Under the pieces are notes generated by a model, which was not told the origin of the DNA, ran no database searches, and saw only the letters and a list, made by a program, of their open reading frames with translations. The position numbers and the translations under genes are program-made. From GCA-016699835 sp964543905 (GTDB taxonomy: Bacteria > Planctomycetota > Phycisphaerae > Phycisphaerales > UBA1924): 64,000 bases of DNA. Location of the stretch: NCBI GenBank assembly GCA_964543905.1, contig CAZIZO010000002.1, positions 124,001 through 188,000 on the forward strand, in the 5' to 3' direction. This document shows, piece by piece, positions 17,625 through 25,560 of the stretch (its first letter is position 1; each line of letters begins with the position of its first letter).

Positions 17625-19571
17625 TCAGAAGCCGCAGCCGGATTCGAACAGCGGAAGGTAGTAAAGCAAATCGTCGATCGTGACGCCGCAGTCGGGCTGC
17701 CCGGTCTGGTTGCCGTCGTCGATGTCGGCGGCGGGGTCGCCGATCTCGATGAGGTAGAGGAAGTACAGAAGGTCGTCGATCGTGACACCCCCGTCGCAGG
17801 TGCCCGTGCTCGAGCCGTCATCCACATCGGCGACACACACGAGCAGTTGGCCCGCCGAGACGAGGGTGCCGCAGGGTCCGGAGACGGTGACGCCATAGAC
17901 GGCGGCGTCGGCGCCCGCGCAGTTGGTGATGGTCAGGGTGGACGATTGCGCGCCGCTGATGGTCGATCCACACGAGACGCCGTCGGTGAGCGGGACGAGG
18001 TTCTTATTCCACTGATAGGTGAGCGGTCCGCCGGCCGTGCCCGGGACCACCGTGACGGAGAACGTCGCGGTCGCGCCCTTGCACACCTGCTGGGTCAGTT
18101 GCACCGGGACCACCATCTGAGGACCGGTGAGGACATTCACGGCAATCGACTGGAGGACCACGGAATCACACCCCGCCGTGATGATGCAATCGTAGAAGCC
18201 GGAGTCCTGCGGCTGGGCGTTCAGGATCGTGCAGAAGTCGGCATCTGGGCTTTGGATGTACGACGACCATGGGGTTTCGCCCTCGGCAATCGGCTCAAAG
18301 CGAGGCGGGCGGCCGGGCACTTGCTTGCGCCAGACCATCGACGGTCGGAGCGGGCCCCAGAAGCCGGTCGTCCAGAGGGAGACGTTCTCCCCCTGGCAGA
18401 CATTGATCACGGGTCCCGCCTGCCCGGTCACGAGGGGTCCACAAAGTCGTGGCAAGTTGCGAACGACGTAGGCGCGGGCCAGCCCGTCCTTCACGCCCCC
18501 GCCCCCGATCGCACGGTCGTTGGCGCTGATGTCGTTGGCCTCGCGGAAGGTCCAGCCCGTGGTGTCCACGTTGAGGAAGTTCAGCAAGGTATCGAGGCGC
18601 AGCATGCCGAAGTCCTCGCGCCAGATGAAGGCGTGCTGCCCGCTCGCGTCGGTGCCGTGCCCGAGGACGACGGACCCATCTTCGGAGACGGCACGGGCGT
18701 AGGTGTAGCCATTGGAGGGCGCGTTGGGGAGCAGCCCCAGGTCTTGATAGGCACCCTGCCAGCGGAAGGCGTGCCAGGGTCCCGGGGAGGGGAACGGAAA
18801 CCCCGAGACGGCGATGTCTCCCCCGCCAACGATGACCGTGCCGTCCGCATTCGTGGCGGTGGCTTGGGCGCGGCTGGAGTTGGGAGTCAAGAGACCGAGT
18901 TGGGTCTGCACGCCGCCGATCCAGGTGCAGGGTTGTGAGAGGTATCCCGGGATGTAGTCCTGAGAACCGGAATCACCGACGATGACCAGACCGTTGGAAC
19001 TGATGGCCCGAGCCACGCCCGCGGCCCCGTAGATCAGGGGAATGGGAAGGGGTTGGAAGCCGCCGGTTGGGGTCCACTGCCAGGGGCGGGTGTAGTCACC
19101 AACCATGGGGTTGTTGAAGGTGTCGGCCCCGACGATCAGCGTCGCATTGAGATTGATCGCGTTCGCCACCGAGCGAAGGACGCCCGGCGGGGTGGGGCTG
19201 AGCCAGGTCGCGCAAGACGAGGGCATCCACTGAGCGGCGATCGGAATGGGACCGCCGGCGACATGGGCAAAGCCAGCAATGATGCTCACGTTGGCCAGGG
19301 CGTTGGCGCCGCTGGTGTAATCGCAGGATATGTCGCCGTTGCCCCCGGTGAGGGTCCAGCGGAAGGCACGGGTCGTGTTGGAGAAGGTGTTGGTGCCAAC
19401 CGCAAAGGAGCCGTCCGGATTGATGGCGTTCACCGAAGAGAAGAGGGGCTGGCCGGATGTGTTGAGCCCGAGGTCGAGGACGGTTTGGGCGTGGAGTTCT
19501 TGGACGAACACCATGCCGAGGACGGCCACGGCGGAGCCGGCAAGACGCGACGAACGGGCAAAATGGACCAT
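17625..19571 (-). CDS. Secreted HAF-repeat/Ig-like protein with GC-type dockerin tail
   Basis: With ATG 19571 (MVHFARSSRLAG) the protein has 648 residues and a signal peptide ending near QELHAQ. The first 370 residues contain repeats of the kind AFRWTLTGG, HAFRWQGAYQDLGLLP, HAFIWREDFG with AVSEDGSVVLG, matching the HAF-type extracellular repeat family. Two Ig-like stretches follow (QDSGFYDC; AADAAVYGVTVSG). Residues 579-648 are the dockerin tail, which differs from its sisters: Cys replaces Pro/Asp or Gly in both loops (TGTCDGG; QPDCGV), and two residues follow the Gly-Cys (ending SGCGF). A GGAGAG ribosome binding site precedes the start. Function is unknown, probably cell-surface or extracellular. 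Confidence 0.82.
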   Translation of the reverse strand: MVHFARSSRLAGSAVAVLGMVFVQELHAQTVLDLGLNTSGQPLFSSVNAINPDGSFAVGTNTFSNTTRAFRWTLTGGNGDISCDYTSGANALANVSIIAGFAHVAGGPIPIAAQWMPSSCATWLSPTPPGVLRSVANAINLNATLIVGADTFNNPMVGDYTRPWQWTPTGGFQPLPIPLIYGAAGVARAISSNGLVIVGDSGSQDYIPGYLSQPCTWIGGVQTQLGLLTPNSSRAQATATNADGTVIVGGGDIAVSGFPFPSPGPWHAFRWQGAYQDLGLLPNAPSNGYTYARAVSEDGSVVLGHGTDASGQHAFIWREDFGMLRLDTLLNFLNVDTTGWTFREANDISANDRAIGGGGVKDGLARAYVVRNLPRLCGPLVTGQAGPVINVCQGENVSLWTTGFWGPLRPSMVWRKQVPGRPPRFEPIAEGETPWSSYIQSPDADFCTILNAQPQDSGFYDCIITAGCDSVVLQSIAVNVLTGPQMVVPVQLTQQVCKGATATFSVTVVPGTAGGPLTYQWNKNLVPLTDGVSCGSTISGAQSSTLTITNCAGADAAVYGVTVSGPCGTLVSAGQLLVCVADVDDGSSTGTCDGGVTIDDLLYFLYLIEIGDPAADIDDGNQTGQPDCGVTIDDLLYYLPLFESGCGF

Positions 19572-19675
19572 GATCGATCTCTCCGCGGGACAAGGCACGA
19601 GGGCGCGCACAGCATGCGCGCCTTCACCCCATTGGATATCGCACGGCGCGGGCGAATCTGTCATCCCCACGCAAA

Positions 19676-19714
19676 GAAAAGCGGGCCTCGAGGCGGAAGC
19701 GCCCGGCGAGGCCC
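19676..19714 (-). terminator. Terminator of the 19751-20629 dockerin gene
   Basis: GGGCCTCG at 19683-19690 pairs with CGAGGCCC at 19707-19714 (8 bp). Read on the minus strand the stem is followed by GCTTTTCTTT, so it fits an intrinsic terminator for the gene ending at 19751. Confidence 0.75.
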
Positions 19715-19750
19715 ACCTAAGGGGGTGAGGCGGAATGTCCGAGAATGGCC

Positions 19751-20629
19751 TTAGCAGCCGCCCTCGAAGCGAATCAGGTAATACAGCAGGTCGTCGATCG
19801 TCACGCCTCCGTCCGGGGTGCCCGTCGAGGTTCCGTTGTCCACGTCGGCGGCCATGGCGCCGGCCTCGAAGATGCCCAGGTAATAAAGCAGGTCGTCGAT
19901 GGTGACCCCGCCGTCGGGCGTGCCGCTGCCCGAGCCGTCGTCCACGTCCGCGATGCAGCGGGCCGAGCCAGCCTGCACGTGCACGTTGTCAAACCCGACC
20001 TCCCAGAACGCGGCGGCATAGAAAAAGCCCGGAACAAAGGTGGTGATGCGGACTTCGTCCACATTCTGGAGCACGCTCTGATAGGTACGCCCCACGGGCA
20101 GGCGAGGCTCGAAAGTCTGTGGGTCTTCGTCACCCGTGCCCCCCCACCCGGCGGGGAGGTTCACGCTCTGCGTATCGACGGTATACGTGCGCGTGGACCA
20201 GCCATCTTCGACGGCGGGCATGCCCGAGCCGACGGTGTACACGCTGACCGGAATCCCGCCGTTGGGGTCGGAATCGACGAACTCGAGCACGATCGGGAAG
20301 TTGCCCGGGTCCATGGGCTCGCCGAAGAAGTTGAAGAGACGGAAGACACGCACATCAAAGGTGATGGTCAGGTTCGGGTGCCGGGTGAGGTCTCCGAGGA
20401 TGGGCTGGGCGGGGTCCTCATTGCGAAGGGTGATCCCCCAGAAGTCGAGGAGCGGAACACCAATCGCGGTTCCCGGGTTGCCCGGCTGCGTCTCGGTGTT
20501 GCCGTTGCAGAGCCAACCCGAAAAATCCGGCGCGTCCTCAAAGTCTTCAAACATGAGGGTGGATTGGGCGAGTGCCGGGGAGGCACCGAGAAGTGGAACA
20601 ATGATCCGGAATGAGCGGGCGAGGTTCAT
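19751..20629 (-). CDS. Secreted GC-type dockerin protein, lectin-like N-terminal domain
   Basis: From ATG 20629 (MNLARSFRIIVPLLG) the product has 292 residues, a signal peptide ending near SPALAQ, and an exported domain (residues 22-222) with FEDFED, SGWLCNGNTETQPGNPG and WEVGFDNVHVQ. That layout looks like a laminin-G or concanavalin-like jelly-roll of the kind found in planctomycete surface proteins, but the match is by impression only. Residues 225-292 are the 68-residue tail with two repeats, both with intact PDGGVTIDDLLYYL, ending EGGC. A terminator follows, and the gene is divergent from 20755. Confidence 0.8.
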   Translation of the reverse strand: MNLARSFRIIVPLLGASPALAQSTLMFEDFEDAPDFSGWLCNGNTETQPGNPGTAIGVPLLDFWGITLRNEDPAQPILGDLTRHPNLTITFDVRVFRLFNFFGEPMDPGNFPIVLEFVDSDPNGGIPVSVYTVGSGMPAVEDGWSTRTYTVDTQSVNLPAGWGGTGDEDPQTFEPRLPVGRTYQSVLQNVDEVRITTFVPGFFYAAAFWEVGFDNVHVQAGSARCIADVDDGSGSGTPDGGVTIDDLLYYLGIFEAGAMAADVDNGTSTGTPDGGVTIDDLLYYLIRFEGGC

Positions 20630-20725
20630 GCGTGGCTCCAAAGCGGGATGCGAGAGTCGGACGTCCGCGTGCATCTTGGCGACGGTAACAGGTGATACGC
20701 GAACCCCGGACCAAGGTTTCTTGAA

Positions 20726-20740
20726 AGTTTCCCGGAAACT
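20726..20740. promoter_or_regulatory. 15-bp palindrome in a divergent promoter region
   Basis: AGTTTCC (20726-20732), one central base, GGAAACT (20734-20740): a perfect odd palindrome flanked by TTGA on one side and CAAAAAA on the other. It lies in the 125-bp gap between two divergent genes, the expected place for an operator. No T-run follows, so it is not a terminator. Confidence 0.5.
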
Positions 20741-20754
20741 CAAAAAATGGACGC

Positions 20755-22077
20755 ATGGACGCCTCGTTCCTGCCTGACATTCGTATGGATGTGGTAGGAT
20801 GGCCGGTCAAGGAAGATACACCCCAGAGCGTTGTTCGGATGGAGTTTGGAATGTCGGCCGAGGTTGAGGGCAAGAGCGTGGATGCGAGGGCGATCGAGGG
20901 TGAGATTGCCGCCGTGGCTCGGAACTTGGTCGAGAGTGTGCGCGGGGTGATCGGGTCTCTGGGGCTGACCGGGAGTGGCCCGGTGGCGGTCGGGGCGAAA
21001 CTACGCGTGGACAAGGTGCTGGCGAGCCGGGTGCTCAAGGCCTTGCGCGCGCGGGACCCACTCAGCGCGGTGCACGCGATGCCGGGACCGGAGCCGATGA
21101 GGCGGCTGGTTCGGGCCGCGGCCAGACAGGGAGCCATGCCGGATCGGGTCGAGGCGGCGGAAGCGGCGGTGGACGCGTACGAGCGGCTGATCCGCGTCGA
21201 GGTCGGGGATCGGGGGCTGCTCGACGCGGTCGTGAGCGCGTCCTTGCCCGAGGCGCGACGTGAGTTTGAGTTGCGACGCAAGCAGTCCGCCTTCCGGGCC
21301 ATGAGCCAACTCAAGGGATTGCAGGCCTCGGTCGTCATGGGGAGCGTCTTCGTGGCGCCCTCGGCGGACCCGACGCGCATCGACATCGTGTGGGTGACGG
21401 GGGTCATCGGAGTGCATCGCCTCCGTCCGGGCGCGGTCGTGAAGTTGACGACGCGGCGGATGTCCGCGAGCGAGGCGGCGCGAAGGCCGACCACGCTCGA
21501 CGGTCACGAAATCACCAGCCCGGATCACCTCACTCTGCGAGAGTTTTGCAGCGACCCGATGCCCAAGGTGGAAGCGCACCGGATGGGGGAGGTGGTCTGG
21601 TACACCCTCGGCGAACGCGGGATCGGGGCCAGGTCGGGTGCGGACGTGATCTTCGCGGAAGTCAATCGGGCGGAACTGCCCCGAAGGTGTGCGCGGGGTT
21701 CACATCGCTCCTCGTACTTCTTCGTCGAGGCGACGCCGCCCTCCGAGGTGATGCAGTTTGACCTGTTCGTGCATCGAGACCTCTACGTCGGGCAGGAACC
21801 GGCGCTGCAGTTGTACGACACGAGTTTCGAGGGCGTGGCCAACGTCAACGACCCGGCCCGACAGGTGGACCGCATGGACCTCAAGGAGACGATCGAGCCG
21901 CTGGGCCTCGGGTCCAGAGCCCGCTCGGCGGACGTGGCACGCTACAGCGAGTTGGTCGATCGGGTGTACGAGCGCCTGGGCTGGAAGGCGGAGCACTTCC
22001 GCGGGTATCGATGTCGCATCGCGTATCCCGTGTACGGGACGCAGGCGACCATGGTCTTCCGCGCGGAAGAAGAATAA
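20755..22077 (+). CDS. Conserved-looking protein of unknown function, possible regulator
   Basis: I do not recognise this 440-residue protein. It has no signal peptide or membrane segment, so it is probably cytoplasmic. The N-terminal third is helical and holds a stretch that could be a winged-helix or HTH region (KLRVDKVLASRVLKALRARD, then HAMPGPEPMRRLV). The middle has VVMGSVFVAPSADP and LTLREFCSDPMP; the C-terminal half is more beta-rich (SYFFVEATPPSEVMQFDLFV). Start codons at 20755, 20839 and 20851 are all possible, and no ribosome binding site decides. A palindrome upstream is consistent with autoregulation but proves nothing. Confidence 0.7.
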   Translation: MDASFLPDIRMDVVGWPVKEDTPQSVVRMEFGMSAEVEGKSVDARAIEGEIAAVARNLVESVRGVIGSLGLTGSGPVAVGAKLRVDKVLASRVLKALRARDPLSAVHAMPGPEPMRRLVRAAARQGAMPDRVEAAEAAVDAYERLIRVEVGDRGLLDAVVSASLPEARREFELRRKQSAFRAMSQLKGLQASVVMGSVFVAPSADPTRIDIVWVTGVIGVHRLRPGAVVKLTTRRMSASEAARRPTTLDGHEITSPDHLTLREFCSDPMPKVEAHRMGEVVWYTLGERGIGARSGADVIFAEVNRAELPRRCARGSHRSSYFFVEATPPSEVMQFDLFVHRDLYVGQEPALQLYDTSFEGVANVNDPARQVDRMDLKETIEPLGLGSRARSADVARYSELVDRVYERLGWKAEHFRGYRCRIAYPVYGTQATMVFRAEEE

Positions 22078-22142
22078 CAACAAGCGCCGGCCGTGCGCCA
22101 CAACCGACGCTCGCGGGATCGGGCTCAAACCGCTCGCCAAGA

Positions 22143-24689
22143 TCAGCAACCGCCCTCGAACCGGAACAGGAAGTAGAGCAGATCGTCGATCGTCACCCCG
22201 CCGTCGGGCGTCCCGGTGAACGTCCCGTTATCGACATCGGCGCGAGGCGCGCCGGCCTCGAAGACGCTGAGGTAGTAGAGCAGGTCGTCGATCGTCACCC
22301 CGCCGTCGGGCGTCCCCGTCCCGGTGCCGTTGTCCACGTCGGCAACGCATGGGGGCGCGCCGACAAGGGTGAGACCGATACGGTACGAATCGAAGGATGG
22401 TGAGGTGATGAACCGGGTGGAGAACGCCAAGGTGACCCCGTTGGAACTGATGAGTGATGGCGAGCACTCGGCGGTGTTGCCCCCCGAGGCAATCTGGAAG
22501 GGCTCAGCGTCAAGGAGCGTGCCGTTCGGACGCACGCGGATGGCGTAAACGTCCGTGCGATCGTCGTAAAACTGGACCTGGTTCCTCTGATCGTCCCAGG
22601 CCACGAGGAAGTTGGAGCCGTCCCACGACACGGTGGGACGCAGTTGTCGCCCCGGGGCTTCCGCGATCGTGAAGGCCGGCCCGTAGGTTCCGTCGGTGTT
22701 CATGGTCCGCCCCATCACGTAGTTGTTCGCGTTGCTCAGGCTGTTCATGCGCCAGACGAGGAGCGCGTTGGAACCCGAGAAGGCAAGGTCCGGGTCGCCC
22801 GAGACGCCGGAGTACGGCGTGGGGTTGAACCCCGGCGCAGGAGCGCCCGAGAGCGGAACGCGGGCCAGAACAGCATCCCCTTGGCTCGAGTTGTGGGTCC
22901 ATTGCGAGTGGGACGTCACGAGCCACTGGGCGCCGTCGGTACGCGTGCGGGTGATCCCGTTGTGATAGCCGCCGGAGATCAACAGGCCGTTGGCTGGATC
23001 GATCGAGTTCGCGTTGGCGTCGAAACGCTTGATCCACAGGTCGATGTACTGGGGAATGGAAGCAAATCGCGTCCCGGCAATGCAGAACTGTCCTTGCAGC
23101 GCTTCCACGGAGGGCGCCATGCCGGGCATGACGAAGAAGGCGTTGTCGAGGAACGAGCCGTCGGGATGCATGCGCCGGGCGTAGATGCCCGACGCCGAGG
23201 CGCCGCCCGATTGCGACCACACGATGACGTAGGCCGAGCCGGTCCACGCGATACCGACCGTGCCGATCGAAGGAGCCCGCGCGACTTCAAGCGGCTCCGC
23301 CGCGCGTGGCTGCCCCTGGGCGTTGAGCAGATGAACGAGGACTCTCCCGTCGTTCGCGAGTTCGCTGATGAACGCCACGGCGAGGTCGGCATTGGGGCCC
23401 AGGGCGGATTCGGCTTGTCGTTGGTTGCGCGTGCTGGTCGAGATCGCGATCTCGGCGCCGGGCGAGTTGGTCGAGGACACGGGCATGAGAAAGGCGTTCT
23501 GATCATTCCCATGCGCCTGCCGTAGGTCGGTCCAGGCATAGAGCACCCCGCCGCCGGCACGGGGTGCGAGACGATGGTCGTAGAGGCTGTTGACCGGGCC
23601 GGAAACGCTGATCGGAAGTTGCACCCCGCCGACAGGGTCGAGCCGTTCGCCGCTGGCGTCCAGGCGAAGAAGGCTGGCGATGTTGGAGATCGTGCGCGAG
23701 ACCCACCACGAGGAACCGTCGTGCGCGATGTCGATCTCGCCGGAGAAGTTCGGAAAGAGCATCGTCCCGGCAGGATTCAGCAGGACGCCCGTGTTCGTCA
23801 TGCGAGAGCCGACGACGTCGGTAAAGTTGGCGATCCACGTGACGTAGAACTCGGTCCCGTTGGTGCCCACCGCAAAGGCGTCCGGCCGGAGGTTGAACGA
23901 GGGGGCGAGGGGCTGGAGGTTCGCGCCGATGCGCCGACCCTTGAGTTGCGACCCGTTGTTCCAGTCTGGACCGACGACCATGTACTCGCCGTTGGCGGCA
24001 GCAACCTGCAGCGGTCCGTACACCCAGTCGTTGAGCATCACCGGGGTCGGGTCGAGGAGTTGACCCGCGGCATCGATGCGTTGCCCGGCGAGGAACGTGC
24101 CGTAGCCGTCGTGGTGATAGACGCACCGTGCGATGAGCCAGGTGCCGCCAATCCCCGAAATCGTCAGCCCGATCGTGTCGGGCTCATACGCCGTCCGTGG
24201 GAGGGAGAGCGGCACAGGGTCGAGCGCCTGCCCGGCAGAAGAAACACGCATGAAGCGAATGCGCGTCTCATAGTACGTGACGGGTGGAAGCGTCGGGTCT
24301 TGCGACTCGAACGCGACGAGAAAGTTCTCGCCGTTCCATCCGATGATGGGTCGGCGTTGATATCCCATGCCCCCCGCGATGAGGAAAGGGAACGGGTCGA
24401 GGGGGTTGCCGTTGTTGTCGAGGCGGATGCCGAAAATATCCGTGTCGGATTGGATGGTCTGGCTGCCGGAGTTTCGGGCGCGGCCGTCGGACCAGGCGAC
24501 GAGAAACTGGTCTCCCCCTCGGGCGATCGCAAGGTCCGACTGCGAGTTGGGCGCCAGGCCCATGCCGGCGTCGCCCGGGAAAAGTCCGCGATCACGGACG
24601 AGGGGCTGGGCGTGCGAAGGGGTCCCGAGCGAGGCAAGCACCGCCAGGCCCACGAACGACTGCGGAACGCGAACGCGCAAGGTAAACAT
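22143..24689 (-). CDS. Large secreted beta-repeat protein with GC-type dockerin tail
   Basis: The 848-residue product has a signal peptide ending near PSHAQP and a GGAGGT ribosome binding site four bases before ATG 24689. Residues 30-775 form many similar beta repeats such as NFLVAWDDQRN, QFLVAWSDGRA, AYVIVWSQ and LLVWRMNSLSN, each with a following loop naming variables (IRLDNNGNPLDP; RVRPNGTLLDAEP), which looks like a multi-blade beta-propeller. Residues 781-848 are the dockerin tail with two intact repeats, ending EGGC. The substrate or partner is not evident. It is one of five proteins in the window with this tail. Confidence 0.8.
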   Translation of the reverse strand: MFTLRVRVPQSFVGLAVLASLGTPSHAQPLVRDRGLFPGDAGMGLAPNSQSDLAIARGGDQFLVAWSDGRARNSGSQTIQSDTDIFGIRLDNNGNPLDPFPFLIAGGMGYQRRPIIGWNGENFLVAFESQDPTLPPVTYYETRIRFMRVSSAGQALDPVPLSLPRTAYEPDTIGLTISGIGGTWLIARCVYHHDGYGTFLAGQRIDAAGQLLDPTPVMLNDWVYGPLQVAAANGEYMVVGPDWNNGSQLKGRRIGANLQPLAPSFNLRPDAFAVGTNGTEFYVTWIANFTDVVGSRMTNTGVLLNPAGTMLFPNFSGEIDIAHDGSSWWVSRTISNIASLLRLDASGERLDPVGGVQLPISVSGPVNSLYDHRLAPRAGGGVLYAWTDLRQAHGNDQNAFLMPVSSTNSPGAEIAISTSTRNQRQAESALGPNADLAVAFISELANDGRVLVHLLNAQGQPRAAEPLEVARAPSIGTVGIAWTGSAYVIVWSQSGGASASGIYARRMHPDGSFLDNAFFVMPGMAPSVEALQGQFCIAGTRFASIPQYIDLWIKRFDANANSIDPANGLLISGGYHNGITRTRTDGAQWLVTSHSQWTHNSSQGDAVLARVPLSGAPAPGFNPTPYSGVSGDPDLAFSGSNALLVWRMNSLSNANNYVMGRTMNTDGTYGPAFTIAEAPGRQLRPTVSWDGSNFLVAWDDQRNQVQFYDDRTDVYAIRVRPNGTLLDAEPFQIASGGNTAECSPSLISSNGVTLAFSTRFITSPSFDSYRIGLTLVGAPPCVADVDNGTGTGTPDGGVTIDDLLYYLSVFEAGAPRADVDNGTFTGTPDGGVTIDDLLYFLFRFEGGC

Positions 24690-24824
24690 GGGTACCTCCA
24701 GACCGAAGATCCCGCACAGGCTCGACTTTATGAACTACGGATCATGTGGTCAAGAACACGGCGAGAGCGCACACGGTTTCAACATCATGCGCAGAGCGGA
24801 GAGAGGCGTTGTCATCCGCGCAAG

Positions 24825-24857
24825 AAAAAACTCTCGCGAGGGCGATCCACGCGAGAG
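24825..24857 (-). terminator. Rho-independent terminator of the 24900-25376 lipoprotein gene
   Basis: CTCTCGCG (24831-24838) and CGCGAGAG (24850-24857) form a perfect 8-bp stem with an 11-base loop; on the minus strand it is followed by TTTTTTCTTG. It lies 42 bases after the lipoprotein stop codon. Confidence 0.88.
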
Positions 24858-24899
24858 CGTTTCCGCTCCATGCAATGAGAAGGGTCCGAATCTCGGCCG

Positions 24900-25376
24900 T
24901 TACGGCCACTGGTTGGGCTCGGCCGTCTTCACGAACCGGTTGCCTCGGAAGAAGAACCACCGCTCGTCGCGGGCGAGATAACCATACGACTCGCCGCGGT
25001 AGCGGTACTTCTCTTCCACCGTGACCGCGTAGGCGTCGACGGTGCTGCCATTGAGTTCACGACGCTCGACGAATCGAGCCGTCGGGAAGGCGGCCTTGAA
25101 CTGGTCCAGGGTGGTGTCGGGGTTGAGTTGACGAAGTTCAGCGGCAAACTTGGTCTCGACACGTGGGAGATCCGCCACGCTCGTCACGCGCGGAAGGGTG
25201 CTGCGCTCGTCGGAGGTGAGGCGGATGCGGCGGTTGCCCGAGGCTTCGTGGTAGTCGCCGCCGTCATTCCCGATCACGGCAATGCAGCCGGGAAGTGTGA
25301 TCACAACAAGGACGGCAGGAGCAAGGGCGAGGGCGGTGAGCATGTGACGGTGGCGAGCAAGTACGGCGCAAGGCAT
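24900..25376 (-). CDS. Putative lipoprotein, unknown function
   Basis: The 158-residue product has an N-terminal hydrophobic segment ending in a lipobox-like ITLPGC (Cys31), so it is probably lipidated and membrane-anchored. The mature part has a helical segment (DLPRVETKFAAELRQLNPDT, LDQFKAAFP) and a beta-rich C-terminus (VDAYAVTVEEKYRYRGESYG), reminiscent of small BamE/SmpA-like folds that recognise proteins in the periplasm, but this is only a shape guess. ATG 25376 has an AGGAG ribosome binding site six bases upstream. A strong terminator follows. Confidence 0.75.
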   Translation of the reverse strand: MPCAVLARHRHMLTALALAPAVLVVITLPGCIAVIGNDGGDYHEASGNRRIRLTSDERSTLPRVTSVADLPRVETKFAAELRQLNPDTTLDQFKAAFPTARFVERRELNGSTVDAYAVTVEEKYRYRGESYGYLARDERWFFFRGNRFVKTAEPNQWP

Positions 25377-25560
25377 AGCGATCTCCTTGGTGGCAAGGCA
25401 GCGTGAGCGAAGCCCGATTGGGAAAGGCCCGGTCGGCCTTTCGCTAGTGTTTACTTACGCGCACCCCGGCCGTTTGTTTCACAATCCAGGATCGAATATC
25501 GCCGTCCCCGCCAACTTCGGCCTCTGCTCCGGAGTGACCCAAACAAGTCCAACACGGACC

